The notes beneath the pieces are model-generated. The model was given only the letters and a program-made list of their open reading frames with translations, was not told the DNA's origin and searched no databases. Shown here piece after piece: positions 51,540-62,201 of a stretch of DNA of 64,000 nt. This DNA comes from Hemibagrus wyckioides (taxonomy: Eukaryota > Chordata > Actinopteri > Siluriformes > Bagridae). A program made the position numbers and the translations under genes. The stretch spans positions 22,609,157 through 22,673,156 of the forward strand of contig NC_080718.1 in assembly GCF_019097595.1 (NCBI RefSeq). The letters run 5' to 3'. Position 1 is the first letter of the stretch, and every line of letters begins with the position of its first letter.

Positions 51540-51905
51540 AAATCTTAAAGTATCCCTCTACAAACAAATACTTTGCCAGGATTTCTGACATGCTTTTTCA
51601 TTTCAGTCCACATGTTTTCTTTAGAATTCAGGTCATGGCTTATTGATGGCCACTAAAAATACTTCCACTTTGTTGTATCTAAGCCTATAATTTGAAGGTA
51701 TGCTTTGGATCATTGTCCTGCTAGAAGGTTCAGGATTGTCAGGTTTAAACTCTTGAGGTGACGCTTCAGTATTTCTAGCTAATCCTCCTTCTTCATGATA
51801 CCATCTATTTTTTTAAGTGCACCAGTTCCTTTTCCAGCAAAGCACCCTCAGCTGCCACCCCCACTGACAATGCACCAATGAAGCACATTCTTTGTCTTTC
51901 AAAAG
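51540..51905 (-). mobile_element. Tc1-like transposase remnant
   Basis: The complement shows GKGTGALKKIDGIMKKED, then LEILKRHLKSLNLTILNLLA and an altered AGQ*SKAY where the family has a DNDPKH motif. It is a decayed middle-to-C-terminal part, with stops and no visible terminal inverted repeats. Confidence 0.7.
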
Positions 51906-51909
51906 ACTA

Positions 51910-52795
51910 ATCCAAAAGAAAAAAGTAGTTCAAAAAAGGGCCTCATCTCATCATCTCATATTACTGGTGACCTCATCTGTGTGTGTGTGTGTGTGTGTGC
52001 ATAGCCAACTTATTTATAGCCAACTAAGATAGCAAAGTAATTGTGTTTGCCATGCAGGGTGTTTTTTCTGCAATAAGGAAAACCACTGATTTTGTTTGAA
52101 GTATACATTTCACATATGGCTATGGAGGGCACTGGTCTCATAAGTGGCCACTTTAATTATTTTGACTGCCCATCTGCTGAGGTTAAAGAAAAAAAAAATT
52201 GGGTACTGTCTCTATTTTTTTTTTAATTACCAAAGCTATCCAACTTCTGCAGCCATTGCCGGAGGTAGGCAGCTTTCTAGGTAAGTAGCATCATCAAGGA
52301 GTGAAGGAGTAACAAAAAACTGTTGTATTTTGTGTCTATTGTGCTACAAATCAGTAGTTGTATTAAAAATGGCGTCCTGTCAGACACTTGATTCAGAGTG
52401 AAACTTGGGTGAACTCTCCCTGATTAGTTGGAAGGTGAAATGATCACTGCATTAGTTATTATGAAATAAAAGGCTTTAGCCACGCGAGTAGTGTCTTTAC
52501 ATCAAGAGTAAAATGTGAGCCAGCTGCCATATTTAACTATGTATTTCAAAGAGGTCTGGTCAATTTATTGTCCATGTCATATTTGCATAGCATATCATTT
52601 CTACAATACTATCCCCTGATGTGTTGGTGTTACCTGCCTCTGAATATTTATATTCCTGTAAAACGCATTTGCCCATTATTAAAAAATCAAATTGAACTGA
52701 ATAGAATTGGATATTAAATGAATATTATCAATATTGATTTGGAAGGGATAAACAGACAATTCAACATAAGATACTACTAAAGGCAAAATAGATTC
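51910..52795. other. Non-coding stretch
   Basis: A (GT)n tract lies at 51978-51999. Otherwise there are no recognised features. 52320-52660 looks unique. Confidence 0.45.
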
Positions 52796-52802
52796 CACAA
52801 AA

Positions 52803-52945
52803 AACTCCAGGGAGTGATATCCTTGACCATGTCACCTTAGGCTTGCTCATAGGGCTCTAAATCTACGTTCATATTTCTCTAAAGCTGCTCTGGGACAGCA
52901 TTAATTGTTAAGATGCCATGCAATTCAAACTGAAATAAATCGATG
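52803..52945 (+). repeat. Dispersed fish repeat, family A (degraded copy)
   Basis: 'caccttaggcttgctcatag', 'atttctctaaagctgctctg', 'ggacagcattaattgttaa' and a final 'aactgaaataaat' follow the family-A order. Confidence 0.55.
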
Positions 52946-52949
52946 CATG

Positions 52950-53925
52950 TTACTACCATTACCAACAAGTCAGTTAACTAAATTATTTTAATGTTATTTT
53001 TTAATGTAGCATTGCTAAAACTGATGCTGTTGCAAATGCTGTTTGTCCATTTTTAATACTGTTGAAAAAAATGTAGGTGGAATTGGATGACTTATTGATA
53101 ATCAGGTGTGCAGTAAACCAAATTGGATTTGGTGTATTACAGTTAATTAATGAAAGTGTTCAATCCCATGTATTGGCTGCAATCTCCAAAGGTCTATGCT
53201 CAGATGTTCAGTGAGCTAGTTCATTGGAAATGCAAAAGGGTTGTCCTGGCTCGCTCACTTTCACTGCTGTTTTGCTGCTGTTTCACCCCTGCCAGCAGAG
53301 CTGTGGAAATAAAGCTGCCACTGTAGAGCAGACCTGACACTTACACATGATAAACGTTGTAAAACATTGATCAGTTATGATAGTTAGGATTTGAGCACTG
53401 AATACTGGCACTTCTTTTAAGCATGAATTAGCTTATAAGCTTGAATGTCGTGTTTATCTCCTAGATTGCAACCACTTTCAGCACCTGGTGGGATATTGAG
53501 CTGTGAGTGCAGACTGATGACCCTGAAAAAAAAAATATTCAGAAAATAACAGATGCTTATGGCAAGAGAAAGCGGTGCTGGGGTAAAGATATCCATCTCA
53601 CTCACTACAAGGTTGTGTTGTTGCAGTGTTTGAAAGGGGAAATCATCTTAATAATCTTAGCGAAAAAATATGCATTGCTCAGCAGCAGCCATTCATTTTT
53701 ATTTGAACTTGCTGCAGGGTAATGTTCATATTCTGACGTCTTCCTTAGAGTCTGACATTTCACACACCGGCTTCAAAATCACTGCGGCTGTGTATTTACT
53801 GATATCTCACATTACTGCACAATGTACAAAATAAAGAACAAATTAAGAATTTGATTATTTTTGGTTTTGTATCTTGCAAAAACTAGGAAATCTTTATGTT
53901 ACTGTAATAATGGATCAGGAACAGG
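52950..53925. other. Non-coding stretch
   Basis: No gene or repeat recognised. Confidence 0.45.
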
Positions 53926-53929
53926 CTGT

Positions 53930-54035
53930 GCAGGATATATAGGCGGATTTTTAATAACACAAAATCACTGAATCCAATAATGTAGTTGAGGTAGCAGGCA
54001 AGAAAATCCACAGAATAAAGAAACGGTCCACGAGG
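53930..54035 (-). repeat. Possible minus-strand LTR end
   Basis: The minus strand has a TTATTAAAAATCC word and a 'cctgcacagcctg' end resembling the U5 of fish LTRs. Only about 100 bp are convincing. Confidence 0.2.
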
Positions 54036-54214
54036 CAAACAAATCATATATGTATGATTATGTATATTCGTTAAAATTATATAATATACTATAAATTTTG
54101 CCTGAGCACATTTTACTTTACTATAGTTTTACCAATAATATTACCACCAAAGATAATCCCAAGTAAGTTTTAGCTATGAATTAAAATCTAATATGTGACC
54201 TCATATATGAATTT

Positions 54215-54475
54215 GTGCCACAATGCTAAGAAGCCTAGCCAGGACAACCCCAGAAACCCAGGTTTGATCCTCAGCTTGAGTTACTCTATGTTCTTCCTTT
54301 GTTCACACCAGTTTCCTCCTACAGTCCAAAAACATGCAGGCAGAAGGACTGGTTATAGTAAATTGCCTAAATATGAATAAGTGCATGAATGAGTTTGTGC
54401 AAGGAGCCTGTGAGGAATTAGTGTCCCATCTGGAGTGAAATTCTCCCGTCTTACATGGTTACTGAAGATGCACAT
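54215..54475 (-). repeat. Dispersed fish repeat, family B (copy 6)
   Basis: The minus strand carries 'agatgggacactaattcctc', 'caggctcc', 'cctgcatgtttttggactgt' and 'aggaggaaactgg', in family-B order. Confidence 0.65.
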
Positions 54476-54711
54476 TTTTTGTATGTGAAAAAACACATAA
54501 AGTGAGTAATTTTAAAAGGGGGAATTCATAGAAACAACTACATGAAGTATGATTGTGGAACTGTAAAAATGGGAAGAAGTTAGTGTTAGATATTTAGCCT
54601 CCCTCTTGGATCATCTAGCACAGCTCCACTTAACCCACCATCTTTCAAGGTACATGCATGCTCTTCTACGTCCAAACTATCTGGCTGTCCAAACAGCCAA
54701 GTCACTGGCTA

Positions 54712-55074
54712 TGTAACGAAGCATATTGAACCGGAACACCAGAGGGAGCCATCGCCCGAGTACTGAACTGACTTCCGATATACTTGGGTATTTAAACAGC
54801 ACGCTGCCCTTTGTTCACTGGGAAGTATCGTGATCTCTGCATTGCATATTGAGCGTTACACCATTGATTGCCTTGATTATTCCTTGTATGATCCTTGCCT
54901 GTTCCTGGTTTACCTAGAGTTTCGGTTTGTATTTCGGTTTTGGTTCTATAGTGTTTGTTTACCGGTTTTGACCCTTTTTGCCTGCCACATTGACTTTCGA
55001 TCCTTGCCTGCTGTTTTGGATAATAAAGATCTGCATATGGATTCAGCTACACCTGTTTTGAGTGCGTCCTTACA
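54712..55074 (+). repeat. 5' LTR
   Basis: 363 bp, starting TGTAAC and ending TTACA. It has a TATTTAA box at 54789-54795 and an AATAAA signal at 55022-55027. Compared with the 3' LTR it has 4 extra bases just before the predicted transcription start. Confidence 0.92.
54789..54795 (+). promoter_or_regulatory. LTR TATA box
   Basis: TATTTAA lies 31 bases upstream of the segment GGGAAGTATC, the predicted 5' end of the transcript. In the 3' LTR the spacing is 27 bases, so the 4-base difference between the LTRs falls between box and start. Confidence 0.65.
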
Positions 55075-55645
55075 GGATACTTCGCCTGAAGAGTATCCAG
55101 CAGATCTGCAAGTCACGATTGTTCACCAAGGACATATGATTCGTGCTTACCAAGATCAGGTGGCTGAGCTGCAAGCCACTAACGCCCAGCTACAGACACA
55201 GCCCCCTGCAGCCGCCGCTACACCTGCACCACCCTCATGCAGTGAATTACCATGTTTCGCATTGCCGGAAAAGTTTGATGGCACCGCTGATCACTGCCGT
55301 GGCTTTCTGCGTCAGTGTGACAACTTCTTCGCGCAGCAGCCTGCAGACTACGGCAGTGAAATCACCAGGTGCGCCATCATGCTGTCTCTTCTGATGGGAA
55401 GAGCACTAGACTGGGCTTCGGCGGTGTGGGACTCGGATACACAGGTTAAGTCTTCGGCCAACTACTTCGCTAATCTGCTTAAAGAGGTGTTTGAGTACCT
55501 GGCGGGAGGAAAGGACATTTCTGTACAGTTGCTGGAATCATGTCAGGGGTCTGATACGGTGGTGGATTTCGCAATCAAGTTCTGTACGCTGGCAGCACAA
55601 TTGGGATGGAATGAGACGGCACTAGTGGCAGTGTTTCGCAAGTAA
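55037..55645 (+). pseudogene. gag: gag, first frame segment
   Basis: This is the structural polyprotein that packages the element's RNA in cytoplasmic particles. The ATG at 55037 (MDSATPV...) lies inside the 5' LTR, and the priming site falls within codons 14-17. Upstream in-frame codons exist from 54830, but MDSA resembles the MDPA start of related fish elements. Next come a HQGHMIRAYQDQ region, an Ala/Pro-rich spacer (about residues 55-70) and the capsid-type core with KFDGTADHCRGFLRQCDNFF. A TAA ends this frame at 55643-55645, and the homologous reading continues in another frame from about 55644, so a small deletion or frameshift is present there. Confidence 0.85.
55076..55085 (+). promoter_or_regulatory. 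Primer-binding site of self-priming type
   Basis: GATACTTCGC lies one base after the 5' LTR end. It is the exact reverse complement of GCGAAGTATC at 59341-59350, the predicted start of R in the 3' LTR (9 of 10 in the 5' LTR). It does not begin TGG as tRNA-primed sites do. Elements of the Tf1/sushi group prime DNA synthesis with the 5' end of their own mRNA. Confidence 0.75.
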
Positions 55646-56250
55646 CCAGGATACCAACGTCACACTGTCACAGTATATCTCCACCGCCATCCGTCTCGAC
55701 AATCTCCGATGCCATCATCAACTTCCAGCCACTATGCCCCGCCATACCATGGAATATTACAGCCCGAGAGAGGAAACCGCAGAGCCCATGCAACTGGGGA
55801 GATCGCGAGTTTCAGAGGAAGAGTGTGAACATCGCGCGCAGCTGTGGCTCTGTTTCTACTGCGGACAACCCGGTCATCGAATCTTACAATGTCCGGAGAA
55901 GCCCACCCAGGTAGAACTCGTAAAACTGGCTTCTAAACTTTCACTCCCTGCCTTTTTACTCTTTAATGACTCATGCTTTACTGTCACTGCATTGATTGAT
56001 TCCAGATCTGTGGTCAACATTATCGACAGCGGTTTGGTGCAAGAGCTCGGCATGACCACACTCCTGTGCACCTCACCTTTAAGAATTACTGCGATAAATG
56101 ATCAGCCCATCGGGGAGGGCCTCATTACTCACCATACACCACCTATAGACTTTCAGATAGGACTGTTTCATCTTGAGAAATTGAGATTCTATGTCCTATC
56201 CTCACCATCCAACCCTGTCATCCTCGGCCCCCCCGGCTCCAGCTTCATGA
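55644..56250 (+). pseudogene. gag end, zinc knuckle and protease segment
   Basis: This segment continues gag in a different frame: DTNVTLSQYISTAIRLDN, then a CCHC zinc knuckle CFYCGQPGHRILQC (55851-55892) that binds RNA, then an aspartic protease. The protease active site reads ALIDSRSV with Arg at 56004-56006 where the family has Gly (D-S/T-G). The protease would therefore be dead even without the frame breaks. At about 56245 the frame changes again, and family-like sequence (HDPVISW) continues in the other frame. Confidence 0.85.
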
Positions 56251-57130
56251 TCCAGTTATCTCGTGGAAAAATGGAGAATTAAGAGAATGGTCCGTTCATT
56301 GTCAAGAGAACCGTTTCGTCATGCAGCTAACCCATCCATATCTCTCCACTTCCATTGAAAGTCCAGAGTCATTGCTCCAAGTATCACTGCCCAAGGAATA
56401 TCCAGGAAGTTTTCAGCAAAGAAAAGGCTACTAAGTTACCGCCACATAAACCCTGGGACTGCGCCATAGAGCTTCTTCCTAACACCATGCCACCCAAGAA
56501 TCGTGTTTATCCTCTGTCTATCCCTGAGAAATGAGCTATGCAAGAATATATCAAAGAGGCCCTCGCAGCTGGATACATCCGGCCATCAACATCTCCGGCC
56601 GCCGCGGGGTTTTTCTTCGTGGAAAAAAAGGACGGGGGCCTGCGACCTTGCATTGACTTCAGAGGACTAAACGCAATCACTGTCCCATGTCCTTATCCCC
56701 TTCCACTGGTTCCCGCAGCCCTCAAACAATTACAAGGGGCACAGATTTTCACAAAGCTTGATCTGCGCAGCGCTTACAACCTTATTAGAATAAGGAAAGG
56801 AAATGAGTGGGAAACGGCATTTCATACCACGTATGGACATTATGAATACTTAGTCATGCCATATGGACTTACCAATGCTCCTGCATCTTTCAATCTCTGA
56901 TCAATGAGGTTTTCCGAGATATGCTCAACCAATTCGTCATCGCTTACATCGACGACATCCTCATTGACTCTACCAGCCAAGAGCAACACGTGTCCCACGT
57001 TCGTGCCGTCCTCCAACGCCTTACAGATCACAATCTCTATGTAAAGCTGGAAAAATGTGAATTTCATCGTCCATCTATAACCTTTCTCGGATATGGAATC
57101 TCGCATAAAGGAGTAGAGATGGATCAAGGA
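56251..57130 (+). pseudogene. Reverse transcriptase segment
   Basis: The polymerase that copies element RNA into DNA. Family motifs in order: KEYP region, then a frame change near 56400, [19 protein letters not shown], an in-frame TGA at 56532-56534, [62 protein letters not shown], a frame change near 56890, and [10 protein letters not shown] with the catalytic YIDD at 56945-56956. The key aspartates are intact, but the frame breaks and stop make it inactive. Confidence 0.9.
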
Positions 57131-57850
57131 AAGGTATCTGCCATCATGTCCTGGCCTGAACCTACCTCAGTCAAAGAGCTACAACGCTTCCTCGGATTTG
57201 CTAACTTTTATCGATGGTTTATCAGGAACTATAGCTCCATAGCCAGCCCACTAACTTCCTTAATGAGAGGTAAACCAAAGAAAATAAAATGGACTGATCA
57301 AGCCAGATTCACGTTTCAGAGACTTAAGAACTGCTTCTCTTCTGCCCCCATACTCTTCCATCCTAACCCGGAACTGCCCTTTGTGGTGGAGGTGGATGCT
57401 TCAAACTGTGGCATAGGAGCTGTGCTCTCCCAGCGGCAACCAGACTCCAGAAAACTACATCCCTGCGCCTTTTTCCCAAATACTCACACCAGCCGAGAGT
57501 AATTATGATGTGGGTAATCGGGAACTGTTATCTATAAAGACTGCCTTGGAGGAATGGAGACATTGGCTGGAGGGAGCTTGCCATCCGTTCTTAGTCCTTA
57601 CGGACCACAGAAATCTTTCTTACCTCTGAGAAGCAAAACTTCTCAATCCTCATCAAGCTAGGTGGGCACTATTCTTCACAAGGTTTAAATTCTCTGTTTC
57701 ATATTGTCCAGGATCCAAGAACGGGAAAGCTGATGCCCTGTCTCGCATCCATAAGACCCTAGATCCACCAGCGAATCCTGAGCCTATTCTCCCACCATCA
57801 GTTTTAGTAGCTCCAGTTCAATGGAACATTATGGAGGAGATTGAATGAGC
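57131..57850 (+). pseudogene. Reverse transcriptase end and RNase H segment
   Basis: [20 protein letters not shown] and [19 protein letters not shown] mark the connection and RNase H start. A frame change occurs near 57475. The RNase H part then reads [37 protein letters not shown] and [16 protein letters not shown]. It has in-frame TGA stops at 57627-57629 and 57846-57848. The DAS, E and TDH acidic residues are present. RNase H degrades the RNA template during replication. Confidence 0.88.
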
Positions 57851-57854
57851 CCAA

Positions 57855-58787
57855 GTGAATGAAACTCCTCCCCCAGCCTGTCCACGAGCCAAAGTATACG
57901 TTCCCTCAGCTCTGCGCCAGAGAGAAATACAGTGGATCCATGAAAGCATCAGTTCTGGACATCTTGGCATCCGTAGAACCACTCAGCTTATACACCAACG
58001 TTTCTGGTGGCCTTCACTCCACTGTGATGTTGAAGAGTACGTCCGTTCATGCTCAGCCTGTGCACAATCACGAACAAGCCGCCAGCTACCTGAAGGTCTG
58101 CTCGAACCTCTGCCCATCCCATGCCGACCCTGGTCTCACATATCAGTGGACTTTCTGACAGATCTTCCGCGTTCTCAAGGCTTTACCACCATCATGGTGG
58201 TGATAGACCAATTTTCTAAGGCATGCAAGTTGATTCCCATGAGAAGTTTACCCACAGCTATGGAAACCGCCATGGCCATCTTCCAGCACATCTTTCGCCA
58301 TTATGGCCTCCCTGAAGATATTGTCTCTGATCGAGGCACTCAGTTTACCTCTCGAGTATGGTCAGAGTTTTGCAAACAACTCGGAATCAACATCAGCCTC
58401 AGCTCAGGTTATCATCCACAGTCCAACGGCCAGGCCGAACGACTCAACCAAGAACTCGGATGGTTTCTCAGAACATATTGTAGCCGAGAACATCACCAGT
58501 GGTGTGATTTTCTTCCTTGGGCTGAATATGCACAAAACTCACTGCGCCACTCCTCCACTGGCTTGACTCCATTTCAATGTGTTTTGGGCTATCAACCTAC
58601 GTTGTTTCCGTGGTCCGGAGAACCTTCCGACGTGCCCACAGTGGACGACTGGTCGAGGCGAAGGCAAGAGCCCATGTTCGCCTCCAGAGGGCGATCCGAC
58701 GACAGGAATTTCAGGCCAACCGGTGACGACGCCCACACCCAGCATACCAAGTGGGTCAGAAGGTATGGCTCTCCACGAGGAACCTAA
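57855..58787 (+). pseudogene. Integrase segment
   Basis: This is the enzyme that inserts the DNA copy into the genome. The N-terminal HHCC zinc finger is readable ([20 protein letters not shown] to SCSAC). The D,D-35-E core follows: [36 protein letters not shown] and [14 protein letters not shown]. The core end is [20 protein letters not shown]. The open frame starts after the TGA at 57846, and the true protein would have continued from RNase H. Beyond about 58660 the frame no longer matches the family and ends at 58787 in the wrong frame. Confidence 0.9.
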
Positions 58788-58800
58788 GACTTAAGCTCCC

Positions 58801-59205
58801 ATGTCACAAACTCAAACAAAGTACATCAGCCTGTTTAAAATTCTACGCCGGGTGAACCAGGTTTCCTATCGGCTTGAACTGCCAGCATCTTACCGCATCT
58901 CGCCTACCTTCCAGGTGTCATTGCTGAAACCCTTCCATGAACCTCAGACCACCAGTTCCTCAATTATTGAACCACCTCCTCCACTGGACATTGACGACTC
59001 CCTCGCTTATCAGGTGCACACCATCCTCAACTCCCGCCGCCAGGGTAGCCGTCTCCAATATCTGGTAGACTGGGAGGGATATGGCCCAGAGTAATGTTGC
59101 TGGGTAAATGCTCAGGATATTCTTGACCCATCTCTCATAGACGAATTTCACCAGAGCTTCCCCAACCGACCCGCTCCTCGCCCGAGGGGGTGCCCGCGTT
59201 GTTGA
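58801..59205 (+). pseudogene. Integrase C-terminus with chromodomain
   Basis: After a frame change near 58815 the family continues with [20 protein letters not shown] and [12 protein letters not shown], a degraded GPY/F module. The chromodomain follows (about 58995-59160): [33 protein letters not shown] at 59092-59094 replaces the expected Glu codon. Past it the same frame still reads [20 protein letters not shown], to a natural stop at 59203-59205. Chromodomains guide such elements to chromatin with particular histone marks. Confidence 0.88.
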
Positions 59206-59223
59206 ACACCGGGAGGTGTTCCT

Positions 59224-59233
59224 AGAGGGGGGG
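59224..59233 (+). promoter_or_regulatory. Polypurine tract
   Basis: AGAGGGGGGG lies three bases before the 3' LTR, the expected position of the plus-strand primer. Confidence 0.8.
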
Positions 59234-59236
59234 TTC

Positions 59237-59595
59237 TGTAACAAAGCATATTGAACCGGAACACCAGAGGGAGCCATCGCCCGAGTACTGAACTGACTTC
59301 CGGTATACTCGGGTATTTAAACAGCACATTGCCCTTTGTTGCGAAGTATCGTGATCTCTGCATTGCATACTGAGCGTTATTCCATTGATTGCCTTGATTA
59401 TTCCGTGTATGATCCTTGCCTGTTCCTGGTTTACCTAGAGTTTAGGTTTGTGTTTTGGTTTTGGTTCTACAGTTTTTGTTTAACGGTTTTGACCCTTTTT
59501 GCCTGCCACATTGACTTTCGATTCTTGCCTGCCATTTTGGATAATAAAGATCTGCATATGGATTCAGCTACACCTGTTTCGAGTGCGTCCTTAGA
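59237..59595 (+). repeat. 3' LTR
   Basis: 359 bp. TATTTAA at 59314-59320 is followed 27 bases later by the predicted transcript start GCGAAGTATC (59341). The AATAAA signal is at 59543-59548. It includes the gag start ATGGATTC sequence, as does the 5' LTR. The last bases read TTAGA rather than TTACA. Confidence 0.92.
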
Positions 59596-59600
59596 GCCTA

Positions 59601-60295
59601 TATAAAAATCTACTTTTTCACCAAACACTTGTAATGCCTTTTTTTTACATCATATAAGATTGAGGGTTAATTTCTTAGCAATTAGTATAAGACCAAGTTT
59701 TTAACAGAAGCTACAAAGCACTTCTATATGTTGCAGTGGATATATTCACATCTCACATCTCAGATGTTGTCCTAGTTTTACAAATGCATTATTTGCAAAA
59801 GTCTGAAAGTGTTTGGCAAGCCCACACTCTCCCAGGCAAACTCCCATATTATATTCGTTATTTCTGCCCACCATATTTGAAATCATTTTCTATAGCTCAA
59901 AGAATGTCGGAGTCAAGCTCCTCACATTCCAAACTTTTAATTTGCTGCTGTAAGGTCATTGTGTTATGAAAAGTCTCCTGTCTTCAACAACTCTACTTAA
60001 TTAATGTTCAAATTAAACATGTATCCTTCTTTTTTCCCTCACATCAGAGTACTTCTTATAAATTAAGGTGCTCCATAAATCAGTTTCTTTTTGTCGAGGT
60101 TAAAACAGGGACAATTGTGTATCAGCCATTGTTATAATGATGATAGACATGAGCTCCTATGCCCCATAGTCTTTTTTTTAAACAAAACATTTCTTAGTTC
60201 TAAGAGTTGTAACCAGCGTAATCTGCAGCTCTCATGTGGAGCTGTGATGAGCTCTGTGATGTTTCTTACCAGAGACATAGGCAACAAAACATTTC
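59601..60295. other. Non-coding stretch
   Basis: No gene or repeat recognised. Confidence 0.45.
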
Positions 60296-60299
60296 ATTT

Positions 60300-60610
60300 A
60301 TTCATTTGTCTTCAGTTACCACTTTATACTAGTCAGTGCTGCAGTGGATCCAGAGCCTAGCCCCTGGAGGAACACATTTGGATGGGACTCCAGTGTATCT
60401 CAGGGCACAATGTACAAACACATTTACACACTCGTTCACAACTAGGGGCACAGCAGCATAGCTTGTTGATCTACATGCATGCTTTTCGGAGGTGGGAGAA
60501 TCTGGAGAACATAGCACATGAACATAGTGAAAACTTGTGAAACTTCATATAGATGTAACTTGAACTCATGACAGAACCTGGAATGCTGGAGCTGTGTGAC
60601 GGTATGCCAC
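60300..60610 (+). repeat. Dispersed fish repeat, family B (copy 7)
   Basis: 'gtcttcagttaccactttat', 'gtggatccagagcctagccc', 'gatgggactccagtgtatc', 'catgcatgcttttcggaggt' and 'gggagaatctggagaac' follow the family-B order over nearly the full length. Confidence 0.7.
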
Positions 60611-60734
60611 AAAACATCGCTCTGCTAATTCTGTGAGCATTTTTTACTGTTCTCCTATGTTGCTGTGGTTAGGTTTGTAAACAATATGGATATCGTAATA
60701 ATGTAGGGTGTGTGAGGTAAGTAGGTTCCATTTA

Positions 60735-60800
60735 CACGCCGCTATTTTCTGTACTGCTTATAATACACAGGGTCACAGAGAGCCAGCACAAGGCATGAGA
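60735..60800 (+). repeat. Dispersed fish repeat, family B (5' end only)
   Basis: 'gctattttctgtactgctta' and 'cacagggtcacagagagcc' match the start of copy 2. Confidence 0.45.
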
Positions 60801-61555
60801 CCCTCTGGATTTGATTTAGATCAAATCCGCAGTTAGTTTGTAGAAATCATTTGTGACACAACGTGAAAGATAAAATATACAAAGCTTAATCGTAAGATAA
60901 AAGGTATGTATTAGTGTGAGGAAACAGAATGAAGCATACACAGCTGTTTGGATTTTACTATGTGAAGTGGGAATACTACGAGAATGGATCTGCTTAATGA
61001 ATTAATTATTAATAAACTATCATGCCAACATAGCAGATGGCCTGTAGAGAAGCTTTATAGGTATGTTCTGATGTTGTCTCCTTGATTGGACAAGAAGTGA
61101 ATCTAGTCAGCTGTTGTATAAGTAGATAATTGCAGAGAAGGAGTCTTTTAACTCCTCAGAGATTGTGCTGAACGTCCAGTCATAGCATCAAGTTTACTTC
61201 TGCAGGGATGTCAAAGGGAGGCTTATGACTCTGTGAGAAATCCCGGCAAAGCTCCCACTGGAACCTCAGTTGAGTCAGTGTGTCCAGAGATCATAAACAG
61301 GGTCTTAGTGATTCACTATGCACGATATTTTAATGGAGATTACAATTATGTCTGACATCCTCATCCATCTTTGTGTGGCAATGCTGAAAAAACCTGACTC
61401 TGAAGCTGATGAGACATCCAGGTGGATGGAAACCTAATTCCCAACTCACAGATGTTTGTAAGTTACTTTTCACAAAATGCCTAGATCAAAGTAGTGTTGT
61501 GCATTCATGGAACTTACTCTACAGTTACAAGTTAACTTATTCTAATGTTAAGGTT
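60801..61555. other. Non-coding stretch
   Basis: No gene or repeat recognised. Confidence 0.45.
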
Positions 61556-61559
61556 AAAA

Positions 61560-61860
61560 GCACCAAGCAGGATAGGCGAGCTCTCCAGAGAGTGGTACGA
61601 TCAGCTGAGCGTACCATCTGCACTGAACTCCCTGGCCTGTAGTCAATCTACAGCAAGTGGTGTTGGAACAAGGCCATTACGAGGACATCAGCCATCCAAA
61701 CAATGATCTCTTTACACAGTTTCACTCAGGGCGGAGCTTCCACTCCCTGCACGCCTTCACCGAGAATGATGAGGAGCTTCTTCCTACAGGCCTTTTGGGT
61801 TCTTGACCAGGAGAACACACAGGACTATAGAGTGGAATTTTCTGCACATGACCGGAGTCC
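61560..61860 (+). mobile_element. L2/Rex-type LINE, 3' coding fragment
   Basis: It encodes RRALQRVVRSAERTICTELP and, past a TAG, further family-like residues with a frame change. The end reads FFLQAFWVLDQEN, a decayed form of the family's final FxPQAIRLLN-type motif. It is the same protein region as 27870-28045, but the sequence is not a close match. Only this 3' piece is present, as expected for 5'-truncated LINE insertions. Confidence 0.7.
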
Positions 61861-61954
61861 AATTATTTATTATTTAAATTATATGTAATACAATGTAATA
61901 TGAAAATATAATACAAGATTTTTGAATACCACAGTCTTCCTAAAGAGAGAATCT

Positions 61955-62175
61955 TTGACACAAACTCTTCACCACTAAAATTCTGTGTTAGTTTATCCCA
62001 ACAGACGTAAAAAACAAAAAAACATTCACATTGAAAGCCAACAGTGTTCTGACTCAATTTCTATGAGACTTGTGGCAATAAAATAGTTCATTTGTTTATA
62101 CTGATTGAAAATGTCTGATAAATTTCAATTCAGTTGGTCTAACAGAACACTGGTGTGAATGTACTGGTAAAAAAC
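61955..62175 (+). repeat. Dispersed repeat, family C (copy 3)
   Basis: It shares long words with 45895-46130, including 'tggcaataaaatagttcatt' and 'tgtttatactgattgaaaat'. It lies just upstream of the solo LTR at 62202. Confidence 0.65.
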
Positions 62176-62201
62176 AATATTTTCCCCTTTCTTTTTGGGG
62201 G

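Larger units (their letters stand above)
54712..59595 (+). mobile_element. Sushi-like Ty3/gypsy chromovirus, near full-length but broken
   Basis: The order is 5' LTR, priming site, gag, protease, reverse transcriptase, RNase H, integrase, chromodomain, polypurine tract and 3' LTR, in 4.9 kb. The chromodomain at the end of integrase and the self-priming signal place it with the Tf1/sushi group of chromoviruses. By my count at least seven frame changes and four in-frame stops interrupt gag-pol. The two LTRs differ at about 21 positions plus a 4-base indel in roughly 359 aligned bases (about 6%, counted by eye), so insertion is not recent. There is no envelope gene. Confidence 0.93.
54707..59600. 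repeat. Imperfect target-site duplication flanking the LTR element
   Basis: The five bases before the 5' LTR (54707-54711, GGCTA) and after the 3' LTR (59596-59600, GCCTA) differ at one position. A 5-bp duplication is usual for Ty3/gypsy integrases. One mutation after insertion would explain the mismatch. Confidence 0.55.
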
